Source: Bostrychus sinensis
Taxonomy: Eukaryota > Chordata > Actinopteri > Gobiiformes > Eleotridae
Length of the DNA: 64,000 nucleotides
Assembly: GCA_020698575.1 (NCBI GenBank)
Contig: CM036244.1
Span: 24,794,034-24,858,033 of the forward strand
Direction of reading: 5' to 3'
Shown one piece after another: positions 1 to 11,298 of this stretch. Below the pieces are notes generated by a model, which saw nothing but the letters and a program-made list of their open reading frames with translations, was not told the DNA's origin and made no database searches. The position numbers and the translations under genes are program-made. Position 1 is the first letter of the stretch, and every line of letters begins with the position of its first letter.

Positions 1-757
1 TTTTTCTTTTGCAGTTTTTTTGTTAAGTGTGTATTTTTGTTTGGAGTCATACTATCATCATAAATGCCCGTTTCAAGTCTCACACTAACAGCAATTCAAT
101 AGGAAAGAAGAAAGGGTCTAGCTCTACAGGGGATGAGTTTGAAATTCCCAGTTCATATTATTCCATCAACATTTTTCAAGTTATTAAAGCAGAGAATCAT
201 AGATCCAAAAATGGAAATAAAATGAAATAAAAAGTTGGTATGAGGAGTTACACCAGGTAACCCTCCCAGCCCATCAGGCCACTGCAACAGAACATGTCAT
301 TTTGTACAGTGACACATCTTAGAAGTCAGTGTCTCAAAAATTCAAAACATAGAAAACCACTAAAATAATTTTTAAACTAGATCCAAAATATTCCTTTGAA
401 AAGAATTTATTTTGATGTACAAAAACAGTCATTTTCTTTTTTTATGTTGTTTTTGTTATTTTTTTAATAAAAGTCTCAAACACAAGTTTATTGAAGTTCT
501 TATTTCATCTGTTATCATTATTATTGATTCTTTTCTTTTCTTTTTTTTTAAATTCATCTATCAGTGCGATTGTATACCAGTGCAGCTACTGGGTCCAGAG
601 TAAAGAAAACAGGCTTTTCATCTTTAATGGCATAAAAAATAAGGAAAAATCCATCTTTTATACAAAGTATAACTGCTGGTCTTTAGGGAAAAAAACATTT
701 ATAAACCCATAAAGCTAGGAGGCACACCATGGGATTTTCATTTTTGTAAATTATAGC

Positions 758-784
758 AATAATAATAATAATAATAATAATAAT
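758..784. repeat. (AAT)n microsatellite
   Basis: About nine uninterrupted AAT units followed by a looser AT-rich tract. It lies within the presumed ammecr1 3' UTR. Confidence 0.9.
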
Positions 785-3700
785 ACTAAAAATAATAACA
801 ACAATAAACAAAACAAGTAACAACATTTGCAACCATTACAACCATCAGAGGAGCTAGTAAAGCTCCAGAGATAGACTCAATGAAAATTCATTGAATAACT
901 GGGTTGCTCAATAAGTCAAGACATTTGAAAAATCGCACAAAGACAAAGAACATTTTGTCATATGCAGGGGTGTTTTTTGGAAGGACAGGAAGCCAGGCCT
1001 GAAAAGCAGCATTTGGGCATGGCCGCTGGCATCTTTGGTTCAGTCAAACATACGAAGGTAACACGAGCTTAAGCATTCCACGAAATATGAGAATGACCAC
1101 GTCAGGAATGCTGAGGCTGAACTCTAACCCTGGTATGGAACCAAAACACAGTCTGCTACAACAAACTACTAATGCCGTCCCATAGTGTCCCATGAGGTAT
1201 CAATGCTTTAAACAGTTCATAAGTACTACGACTCTATGACAAGCTTCTGTGTGTAAAAGTATAACGGTGTCCCCGTCATTAGAGGTGCTTCCTTCAACAA
1301 TAACAGGACCTTCTGTTGAGGAGGTCAAACAATTCAGCAGCTAGAAGATCATTGTGGATGTGCTTTGAGAAAAACAACATCCAATCTTTCGGGAGAGGCA
1401 ACGGCTGTTACTACTGTCACTATCAAGCGAACAACATGTCACACACCAACTAGGCCATGAGGTTGGGCCACAGTGAGGGGAGTAAACAGGGAGAGGGTCA
1501 ATGTGTGACTTCTTGTCCTTTCAAACCTGCAGGGTGTTGACTTGCACTGGTAGAAACAAAAAACACCTGTTGAACAAATCTGCATATATCAAGGATATTA
1601 AAGGTAACACATAGGATTTTCTCTCATATATCGCTGCTAGATCCTAATAACAGTACATTCGATAGCCCCGTGTACATGTATGCTGCCGGGACTTTCTTTT
1701 TTTCCCATAGGGAATTGATCCCAAATCCCACAGTGGTCAGAGATTCTTGGGGCTACAGTTTGTTTGGTGACAGTCACATGATTTGAATTAAAAATGTGCC
1801 GTCATAGCTATTTTCACAGCAATATATAAGAGAGAAAATCCTACACGTAGCATCTTAAAGTATATGATATGATAAATGAGTCCGCATGACCAGTCACAAT
1901 GAGTGACCACCCCAATATGAGGTCCGATAGCACCATATTTGTTGTTTAAATCTCTTAATGGTTAATAAGAGTGTCTAAGCCACAGATCAAGCATATCATG
2001 GATAAAACCATAGGTCTCATACTGATACATACATGCAACTAAATACATTGCATGTGTATACAATAACATTTATGTAAAAGAGCATGGTCAATTTGGTTTT
2101 GCAGCAGAGAAATTCAGGTTGTGCTGTATTTAATAGACCAGAAAATGAATATCCAACTGTTCCTCATGTAGTGTATTTTGAGAAAAATATACGTTTGTAC
2201 TGGAGGCATGGCATTTGGGCACCAGCAGTCTGCAGCATTACTTTCACAGGCTGTGTTCTTGCAGTCAGTCTGTGGTAAAACTGCAAACATGAAAGTACAG
2301 AAGCCCAGCAGCTAAGTAAGACTTAAGGAAAAGGAAGCTGCAGGCAGAAGAGTAGTATAAGAACTAGTGTTTATTTGAGGAAAACCTCATCCCATTGCTA
2401 TTCTGTGTTGTACATAGAAGTTCAAACTATAAGGCAGAGGAACACTCAGAATCATCTACTGGTCCATCACTTATTAACTCATTCATTTAAGGCAACACAA
2501 CTTAAATTGGGTGATTTCGGTTTACTGTGGATGGAGTGCCAAAAGCCCTTGACATTTTTGCATAAAGAAAAATAACCTGTCAGTTAGTAAAGGCTGTTAC
2601 AAAGAAAGATGTAGATCAAGTAACAAGAACCTCTCAAAAATTCCAGTTTGCAGAACTAAAACCAAAACCCTAAGCAAGCGGATCACGTGAAAATCCTCAT
2701 CAGTAAATCCGGCTAGCAGAGTGTGTGGATGTGATGACAAAGGTCATTTGGATGGGAAAATGGCTTTCAAGTCTGGCTTTTGAGTTGTAGACCTTGACTG
2801 CACAGCACTTAGCCCTATGCAGAGATTTTAATATTAATTTAAGCATGTTTCCTATAACCCACTGCCACACAACTGACAAAACAGACCAGAGGTTTTCCTG
2901 TTGGATCAGTGAACAGCACAATTAGAAAAGTGGCAATGGTGCTTTCAATGACCAGCTCCATAACTATGTAACTGCTACTGTGTGAATTTGTACTAACACA
3001 ATGACATGCACTGCTAAATGACAAACATGTTAATTAGATCTCATACTTTGTGCGTTAAGTGGTGTTTTTCCATTTAAAAAGACTATTTGTGTACATCATA
3101 TTTTCTCTAGTGTCAGTGGTTAGCTAGAATGTGAAAAGGCAAGACAAACTTCTGACAACGACACAATGTTACTAGATCAACGACGTGGACATGAGGTTTG
3201 ACAAGTAGGTATGAGACTGGCTGGTACAAGTTTGCATTCAGCCATCAACCACATATATAACATATAGCCTACCAGCTATACAGCGCAGAATGCAAATACT
3301 TTTACTCAAATGACACAAAGTGTGGAACAAGAGAATATGGCTTTAAGAAGTTAGAGGATCCCTGTCATGTGACTCCCTGCCAGTAAACTGAGAAACCAAC
3401 AGAGGCAGTCAATTCAAATCAAAGCACTGTTTCAGCATACCACTCCTTTTCAAAAAGAGCAAAATCCTGCTCCACTTTTTTAAAAACAGCAAAAACCACT
3501 CCACTTTTTTAATCATGCATCCCTAAACGGAGGACATCACACCTGCCTGTTACATTTTTTTCTTAAACTTTTATCATTTGTGCAGACATGATTATTGGAC
3601 AAATGGCTTTTTTCACGTTCACTTTAGGTTTATAAAATAAAAGAACCATTGAAACAAGTTCCCCAAAGCACACTAAACTCACTCAAAATGTTCAGGAGGG

Positions 3701-4290
3701 TAAACAATATCCAATTTATAATTTAATAGTTTTCATTTTCATGGATGGCCAATGTCTTTATCCACACACAGAAATACAAACACGTGATTGTGAGCTCAAC
3801 CAATAAACACTACCAGCAGCCGCTGATCAAGAGCCATCACAATCCTACAATCTAAATTTTGCAGTATACAAATTATATAGTTCAAACTACAACACTACAA
3901 AACTTCACCAATCAAATCTCTTTTTTTGAGAGGAATCTATTAGATAAGACACAGCCTTTGGGAACTGCAGTTGCCTTGCTACATGGTATACATAACTTTA
4001 TAGTAAGAAAAGGAAAAAATAAACAAAAACGGTTTTAGTAATTGTTAAATAGTAGCAAAGCCTAAAAAAGATTAGAGCAAGTCACCTTAAGAGACTTCTT
4101 TCCATCCACAGAATCAAACACCTGATTAGGTTTGCTTAAAAGACTTACGATAAAAAAAAAATCTATTTATTTAATTTCAAAATAATGAAGGGGATTATAT
4201 AGATATACATATGCTGCAAAAATTAACCACAGGCAAACAAAAAAGAAAATGTAGATTTTCTTGCCTGATCAGTGATGCTCTGTTGCCACC

Positions 4291-4333
4291 CGTTGCCATG
4301 TCAACGTCTAAACAGACAGCCAGCATGGCAACG
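4291..4333. repeat. Hairpin-capable inverted repeat of GTTGCC half-sites
   Basis: The sequence cgttgccatg at 4291-4300 is the exact reverse complement of catggcaacg at 4324-4333, giving a 10-bp perfect stem with a 23-nt loop. A further gttgcca copy lies just upstream at about 4282. It sits about 115-155 nt after the ammecr1 stop codon, so it could be an RNA stem-loop in the 3' UTR. As DNA, the half-sites resemble RFX-type X-box halves (GTNRCC / GGYAAC). The function is not known. Confidence 0.6.
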
Positions 4334-4446
4334 GAAACTATCATCATAAAATGGTACAGTAGTAGAAATAGCTAGACCAGGAGGGGGCAGGCTCTCCTGG
4401 GAAAAGGTCCGCGGAGAGGTCCAGTGATTGGTCATGCGGCTCGCTG

Positions 4447-7400
4447 TCAGGAATAATGGTTGTAGGGTGGTAGAGGGTGCCCAATGCCATTCTGGTAGTG
4501 GTGATGTTGGCGATGGGCGATGTACTCTGCATATCCCATTGTCATCTTCTCGCTACGGTACCTAAGAACGAGGAAAGTGTTAAGGGAATGCTACTTACAA
4601 CTGTTGCTCGATTAAAGTTACAGTAGCAGATACAGTAGACAAATTCATCAGAAACTTTTTTTAACAATGTCTAAACAGACAGATTTTTACTTTTGCAGAA
4701 GTCTATTTAAATGTGTATCATGTATCTCCAAAAAGGGATTATAGCTTACCTGGTTAACTTAATGGTCTTCCTGAAATCATTTGTGATGGGGGCTTTGTAA
4801 CCTCCCTTTCGAAGTAAGGAATCTATGGTTTGAATGTGGTCCCAACCTTAACAAACCAATTTTTAACAAGTTTAGGTTTCACAGACATTATTCAATAAAG
4901 GAAAGGCAGATTACTTGATACGCACCTTGCTCCTTTGCAACCTCTGGTAGGTAGGTGGCGGTGCGCTTTGATCCTTTTTCATTGAAAAACTCTATCCTAA
5001 TTCCGTGAACACCCACCTAGAATTTAATTATTTTAACCTCATAAATCATGTGATTCAAAAAGGTTATAGACTCAACAAAAGATGCTAAGGCAGATTTTAT
5101 TGAATATGTTACCTCCCAGTCAAGGTAATCACCGACGTCTTCAAAGTTAGTGAGAAGTGACACTGAGCAGAAGAGGCGAGGCAGCTCATCCCTTGTCATT
5201 GGGGGAAAGCGGCTGTCTTTAAGGGCACTAGATATGACATAACAAAAGATAACTATATCCTCACAAAGGGCAGTTCATTATCCTGTAACAAACCATAGAG
5301 TTCGTGCCTTTAAGAAAAAAATAAGCTACTGTACATGAGCCGAGTGTAAATCCTGAATCTATAAATCAATTTTGCAGTCATGGACCATATTTGTTCTTTT
5401 ATTATTTAACGACAATATGTCACAACTTTTGCTTACCTGGTAAGGGTGTACTCCCTGAGTCCTGAGTGCAGATTCATGGCAGAAAATGTACCTATACAAC
5501 CCCTCAACCGCTTGTCTCTGCCTATTTTCCATGTGACAAACAGCGGACTGAAACACAGGAGATAGAGTAAGCTTGGTTGAGGAGCCAAGTAATAATAGTA
5601 ATGTTTGCTAAACTTAAAATTACGATTCTAGAGATTTTATTATCATTAGTGAACAGTTTTGTAACAATAAAAACTGACACTTAAGTGATAGATGTACTTA
5701 TGTTGTTATTAACAAAGGAAACATGGGTTCAAAAATATAGCTGGATTCTGTTAGGAAATTGTCTGTGACTTTCTTCATATGGATAAATATTCTTTGTGTG
5801 TTACAATGGAATAAGAGGACACAATTCATGCACCACCATTATAACTGATTGTGTCAATACATCACTTCTTTACTTTTGGCTTTTCCCTTCCAGGGTCACC
5901 ACAGCAAATCATCTGCCTCCAAGTAGTTGTATCTTAGTAATTCATTGTGACAATGTATTCTCAAAGGACATGTGAAGAACAACACATATCACCTCATATG
6001 TTGAAATCCCTTCCCTTGACTGGTTTGGTCAGTCACAGGTTGCCTAATTTTTAAGTTTCAGGGGGCAATTTAAACTAGGTAATAGCCATTTAGGGAAACA
6101 ATTTTAGGATCGGAAAGAAAAGGTAACCTATGAAAAATATACACTGGGAATAAAGTACCCAAGTAACTCACAGTGATATACATCAAGCTGTCCATTAGGA
6201 ATTGTAGATCATTACATTGGAATGTTAACAGTATATTAAACTGTATCTAAAATATATGCTGTTCAGATGGGTTCCTGTTACAAGTTCATGTTACTCTTTA
6301 AGGTGCGGTTAATACGTTTCAGTGAATAATCTGGTTAGGTAAAGAAAAAGCCATTTATTAGGTGAATGACTTGGCCCTTGAAATGTCGTTCTTCCAGGTA
6401 GCCAAATGTTGTGTGTAGTCGCCAAACAAATTATTTCCACTGCCTTTTAGTTACATATAGCCATAGGGAATTCCAGAGGCTTGTTTTTCTTTGTTAATAG
6501 ATGCTATCAATGTGTCGACTTGTTTTTTTCTCCAAAACATTATAGGTAGCATATTGTAAAGAACAAAACGCGATATTAGCTTTGGGATTAATCCAATGAC
6601 TATTTAGATGTGATGTGAGGAAAAAAAATTGATATACATAGCTACAAACAATTTTATACTAAAATTCCCTTGGTGCTCCCAAGACGGTCCTTAGCACCTC
6701 TTGCTAACAATGCTAGCCGAGTGTGGCCATACAAAGTTCATTGAAAACAACTTTTGAAATAAAAACCTTTGATGACAACTATTTAAGTTTGTCTCTTAAT
6801 CCTTTATAATGCTTGTATAAGAATGAAGGGGTACGTCTGCGAATCCAACATTTTTAGCGATGTTATCTTATTCGTTCCACCCTTTTTCTTGTTGACTTCG
6901 GGTTAGCTTTTAGCTCTTAATAGCTAGTGTTAGCTCGCGAAAGGGGCTAATGTTAGCCAATGTTGTTCGGAGTTTGACAACAGTGTCATAAATGATATAT
7001 TATTTTTGAACATCTAAATACGTGTATCATCCTACACAATGCTTAATGCCAAGAAGGGCATGTTGGCATAACTCAAAATGACAATAACATTTGGCTTTCT
7101 GCTTGTGTAGCTGCAGGCCAAAGCAGCCTCTCTTTGACAAGGCCCAAAACGCTAACTTAGTGAAATTAAAACTGTAATCTCGAGTTCTGACAATTAATTA
7201 TGTTTACAGTACAGTGTTGTTTCGACGTGACAATGTGTCTTTCTGGTGCAAAAGCATTGCCTTAAAACAAGCATACAGAGTATCGCCTATGGAGATATTA
7301 GTTGAGGGGGTATACCACTGAGCTTTACTGTGCAGCAACAACAAAAGACTATAAAATACTCACTAGGGATCGTTTGTAAACCTGGGTGTTCTCGGGGGCT

Positions 7401-7809
7401 GGTATCCGTAAAGATGGCAATAAAGCACGTCAAAACAGAAGCAGCACATCTCCGCTGAGACAACCATTTTTCTGCCTCCACTTCCCGAGCCAGGACCAGG
7501 GCTGAGACTTGGGGAAAGACCGGATGAGGAGTACCCGGCCGGGGCTGGGGACAGAGTGCTTGTGCCGCCGCTGTTACCACTGCTACTACCACCGCCGCTC
7601 ACACTGCCCCCGGCTCCCCCCAGGCCGTTCGCTCTGCTCACACTCCCCGCTGCTGCTGCTACTGTCGCCGAGGAGCCAATGCCCAAGTCCGAGCCACAAT
7701 GTCCGGTTCCTGTCAGAGCCCCGCTCCCCGCCCCCACCCCGCCAGGACCCCCCGATCCGGGAGATCCCGACAGTTTCTGCTTCTTCACCCCGCAGCACCC
7801 GGCCGCCAT
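4447..7809 (-). CDS. ammecr1: AMMECR1 (AMMECR1-domain protein), six coding exons
   Basis: Coding exons in transcript order are 7364-7809, 5437-5547, 5113-5227, 4926-5016, 4750-4846 and 4447-4561. They total 975 nt (324 aa plus stop) with all phases consistent and GT-AG introns. The product starts MAAGCCGVKKQKLSG, as in human AMMECR1, then has a Gly/Ser-rich low-complexity segment of about 100 residues. The conserved AMMECR1 domain follows, from about KMVVSAEMCCFCFDVLYCH to the end, and includes the family hallmark LRGCIGTF. The C-terminus is IGHPLPPYNHYS. Human AMMECR1 is of similar length (333 aa). Its biochemical function is unresolved; the gene is linked to the human Xq23 contiguous deletion syndrome (Alport, midface hypoplasia, elliptocytosis). 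An in-frame upstream ATG at 7848 (MGRKRC) would add 13 residues. I prefer 7809 because of the human start and its good Kozak context (AAGATGG). Confidence 0.95.
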
Positions 7810-8000
7810 CTTGGAACAATCTGCACCGACACACCGCTTCCGACCCATCACCGTCACCGCGGGAAGGGCGGGGGGCAACGCCGACCAGACGTACAAATCC
7901 CACTGCGCTGAGACGTATGACGGACAATACTCCACTTTCACGCTTTTATTTTTTTGTCTGACGACGAAATAACCGATATAGCGAGAAGATTGCAATGTCA
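7364..8000 (-). promoter_or_regulatory. ammecr1: GC-rich first exon and 5' region of ammecr1
   Basis: Base composition shifts sharply here. From about 7450 to 7900 the sequence is GC-rich with many CpG dinucleotides, unlike the AT-rich flanks, consistent with a CpG-island promoter and first exon. On the minus strand the frame stays open upstream of the chosen start to about 8001. The transcription start cannot be placed from sequence alone. The gap from 8000 to about 10400 before the kif4a promoter holds no gene I can support. Confidence 0.55.
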
Positions 8001-10400
8001 CACTAGCTACCTAAAATGCGTGACTTTGCAAAGCTATATTCATAGCTTTTTAAGCGTTTTGCCTAGAGTGGTACTCGGCCAGCCCACTACAGCTTTGGAC
8101 CACGGTGTTTCAGTCTAGTCCTAGCCTAATATGCAGCCCTGTCCTCTTAACACGACACCATAAAGGCAGTCGGTCCCTTAAACACACAAGTTTAGTGAGT
8201 GCACAGTCCAAGCAGGCCGCAGATGACAGCAGGCAGGCAGTCCAGATGTGAAGCCGACAGCCAGTGCGCTTTAGCTCCGCTGCACACCTCTCCAAGTGGA
8301 AGTCGGGAGCTCGAGTTCGCAGGACCCATAGGCTTCAGCCCAAACTGCGCACAATTACTTGGACAGCGTAGTCTCTCATTGCACCAGTTTGCTACTGCCT
8401 TGCGAACTTCTAATTACACGACAGGCCCACTATGTTGGAATTCCAGCCGCTGGGATAAAGCAGAGTAAAATGGCATCGGGCAATGCGGAGTTGGCATGGC
8501 ACAATGAATCGCGTCAGCGCCAAGCAAGTCATTTCAGAAACGTTAGCCCACAGTTTGCACCTGCATCATGCCTGCTCTTGGACCTGCTTAGTAAATCTCA
8601 ATAACACCCCCACGTCAAATGTTGAGCTGAAAGTTTTCACTGTAGGTTTGTTTGGAGGCTGTCATCCGTTTAAGGGGATACATTTAGAAGAGCATTCTCG
8701 TCCGTGGGTCGTGAGAAATCCTCCGGGTTCAGCAACCCTCGCTCCGCACCCGTCTCTCAGCTGCTACCATTCAGTGCTGTTCGGGTAAAAGCCCTGTGAA
8801 CAGTCTGTGGGCACAGGCATCGCTGTCGTCGGCACGTCGGATCCGAATTCAGAAAATGGGTTGCGCCCACTTTCTGCACATAATGCGTAGCTTATCGGGG
8901 TATCAAATTTGCAAAAACAAAAAAAGGTTCTACGCTCTGAAAGCATGCGTGCTCATGACGTTAGACGCATATCTGCGTGAATGGAAGAAAAATTGTCTTT
9001 TAAAATAAAAGAAGAATCCCCTCAGCTCTAACATTGTGAAAAACTTATCTCTGGGCCTGTTGACCAGGCTAGGGGTCCTACTCCCCCCGATCCCTTAGAC
9101 CCTCATTACGTTTTATTTTAGCCTATAAGATCAGCTGATGTCATGCCTCGTTGACTCATGTTCTTACTAAGATGGTCGCACTTTGGTATGGGTGTTAATA
9201 GTTAATCTAGCCTATTTAAAAATGCACAGATCTTTTACGTTTTATTATCGTGTCTATCCCTGGGCAGATGAGCTCTGGGTGTTTTAGTTTACTTGTTTTA
9301 GAAGTTTATTTATTATTTTTTACGTTAATGCAGCCATCGCCTATAATCTGAAATTTGGAGGATTGATCGGTATAAATAAATCAATGGCCAAACAATTAAT
9401 AACAATCTATGGGTAGAGTATGCTTTACTAAAGTAAGTTAAGTATGTGTCTTATACAGAGAGTTTGTGGCAGTGCGCTCCGTGATCATAGTGCTAAACAA
9501 ACAAAAGGGTGCGTCTATAGCCTAGTCTTTTTTGTTAGGTTCAGTAAAGGAATTTGCTACAGAATAAATAAACTCATTCACCTCGATGGCAGCAGTGAGT
9601 ATGTAAAAAAAAAAAACACACAAAAAACAAAAACAAAAAAAACAAAACGCTAAGTTCATAATAACAGGATATATTTATCTGCACCACAAAGTGTCTCTTT
9701 GAAATTTTTTATCAATACCTAAAGCCAATAATTCTGAGAAGTATTTATCAATCTCTCTTTCATTTTACTTTCTAATTTTATCATCACTTTTATATTTATT
9801 GCACATAGTACACTTATTGATGTAGTTATTGTTTGGCCCCAACAAAAATATTTTGAGGGTTTTTTGACATTCAGTCTGACCCTTGCCTGCAGAAACCCTT
9901 TAATCTGGCTTCTTGAGGAATTACCTTTTTATACAGGCATACATTGTGGGCTGAAAGCAAGACACTGAGTTTGATGAAAATATATATTACATTTATATTC
10001 TGTTTTATGTTTTGTTGGCACCTATCTTGCAGTGTGGATTACACAATACGGCATATGACCCTTTTTTTAATGTGCGTGGATGCTATTGTATTAAAGAAAT
10101 GGAAATACAAGAAATTGAACCGGATGGGTTGTAGAAGTTTATTTTATTTTATTTTTTATTTTTTTATTTAACCTTTATTTAACCAGGAAAGTCTCACTGA
10201 GATTCAGAATCTCTTTTGCAGGGGAGTCCTGGCCCCATGGGGGACCGAAGTAGCTATTTACAGAAAATTAATCCTAGGCCTAAACAATATTTTTTGGGTA
10301 CTAGTGTACTAAAAATTTTGATTCTCACGATAAATTGGTTTTCTGTGGTCTACTTAATGGAGACGGCAAAAAAATTCTGGTACGTCTCTTTCGCATATTG
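8001..10400. other. Intergenic, between divergent ammecr1 and kif4a
   Basis: No coding exon was supported on either strand. The first kilobase is moderately GC-rich with short chance open frames; the rest is AT-rich. It contains an A/C-rich low-complexity tract at about 9606-9650 and a dispersed repeat at about 10140-10250. The two genes are transcribed away from each other, with roughly 2.5-3 kb between likely starts. Confidence 0.6.
10140..10255 (+). repeat. Dispersed teleost repeat (tttaacctttatttaacc type)
   Basis: A T-rich tract leads into tatttaacctttatttaacc, then a segment about fifteen bases on reading gagattcagaatctctttt and ending in a ggagtcctggccccatg-like block. This matches a very common fish interspersed repeat as I remember it, probably the end of a LINE or SINE. 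A related but diverged copy begins near 22010. The class assignment is from memory. Confidence 0.5.
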
Positions 10401-10500
10401 GTCTCGCTGCACGTTTCCAGAGACGTCCTGTTCCACTCCGGCCCAGATGGTGGCGTTAATCTTGAAGACTGCGACATTTACTGAAAGCAAATAAACACAA

Positions 10501-10545
10501 CTGAGGAAGAAGGCGGAGCTTGCGTTTGAAAGTGGCGGGCAGCAA
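10501..10545 (+). promoter_or_regulatory. kif4a: Candidate CHR cell-cycle element in kif4a promoter/5' UTR
   Basis: TTTGAA at 10525-10530 is flanked by ggcgg (10512-10516) and tggcggg (10533-10539). TTTGAA is the canonical CHR bound by MuvB/DREAM complexes, often beside E2F-like GC motifs, in G2/M genes. Mitotic kinesins such as KIF4A are typical of that class (established knowledge). The position just upstream of a plausible untranslated first exon fits, but a six-base match can be chance. Confidence 0.35.
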
Positions 10546-10559
10546 AACCATTGACGTCT

Positions 10560-10716
10560 GTATCCTGGTGAAGGTTTTCAAAAGGATAATACTGCACGTT
10601 TTCTTCCCGTGGATTATATTATGTTGCAAACGTTTTATGAGTAGTACATGGTATAGGTTTCCCCGAGTGTCCGGAAGAACCGAAACACCTACATTTAACA
10701 GTGAAGAAAACGCAGA
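10560..10716 (+). other. kif4a: Probable non-coding first exon of kif4a
   Basis: A good donor (gcagag|gtaacg) ends this segment at 10716. A good acceptor (ggtag|gttgtc) at 11281/11282 opens the exon that holds the kif4a start codon at 11299. The 5' boundary is uncertain. Its short open frames do not connect in frame to the kinesin, so I treat it as 5' UTR. Confidence 0.4.
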
Positions 10717-11298
10717 GGTAACGTTAACATGTAACTTAGCAGAATGTTAGCTGCATTGCACATTCAGTCATCAGTTAGAGCTAGCTAATATAAAGTTTGG
10801 CCGCCACTGTGTTTATCTGTAAACGGCATTCTACAAATCAATTAATAGGAAACGACAATGGAACCTGCTAATCTTGTGTTTGATTTATTAATTAACTGAC
10901 TCTGCGTCGCTATTGATATTACCACGAAGTAGCCGCATCAGTTCTGAGATCTAACTCAACACGGGCCTACTATAAAAATGTAGAATAATCTATATGCACT
11001 ACTGTTTAATTTTTATACCCACATCTTTGTTTTAACCTAACGGTTAATGCAATGCAATTGCTTCCTTCCATATTTCCACAAACCTTTATCAGCTGTTATT
11101 AGAGAACCTCTGAAATGTGTAACTTGGATCAAGGATCGACAGCCAACTCAAATGTGAAGATCAGAACAAGACTGTTTTATCACTCTTTTCTCTATCTGCC
11201 TAATACAACTAATTATTTGTGCATTTATTGTTTATTGTGACACTTGATTAAGTTTTACAGCTTGCTTTTGTTTGTTGGTAGGTTGTCATTAGTTCATT

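Larger units (their letters stand above)
400..4446 (-). other. ammecr1: Probable ammecr1 3' UTR and downstream region
   Basis: No convincing coding exon was seen on either strand; the open frames are short and unrelated to known proteins. The stretch lies directly after the ammecr1 stop on the minus strand. Minus-strand AATAAA signals (TTTATT on the plus strand) occur at about 406-411 and 487-492, and another near 4165. The transcript could therefore end near position 400 with a roughly 4 kb 3' UTR. The human gene also has a long 3' UTR (general knowledge). The polyadenylation site actually used is inferred. An ATA/AAT microsatellite sits at 758-784. Confidence 0.45.

Noticed and set aside
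7509..7972. Long plus-strand open frames (150 and 138 codons) opposite ammecr1 exon 1
   Set aside because: They are antisense shadows of a GC-rich coding exon. The translations are Pro/Arg/Ser-rich with no domain, and the minus-strand frame matches AMMECR1.
8199..8788. Cluster of open frames of 81-101 codons between ammecr1 and kif4a
   Set aside because: No domain, no splice-consistent exon structure; they fit chance frames in a GC-richer promoter flank.
10520..10750. 76-codon frame overlapping the putative kif4a first exon
   Set aside because: It crosses a good splice donor and does not join the kinesin in frame; treated as 5' UTR.
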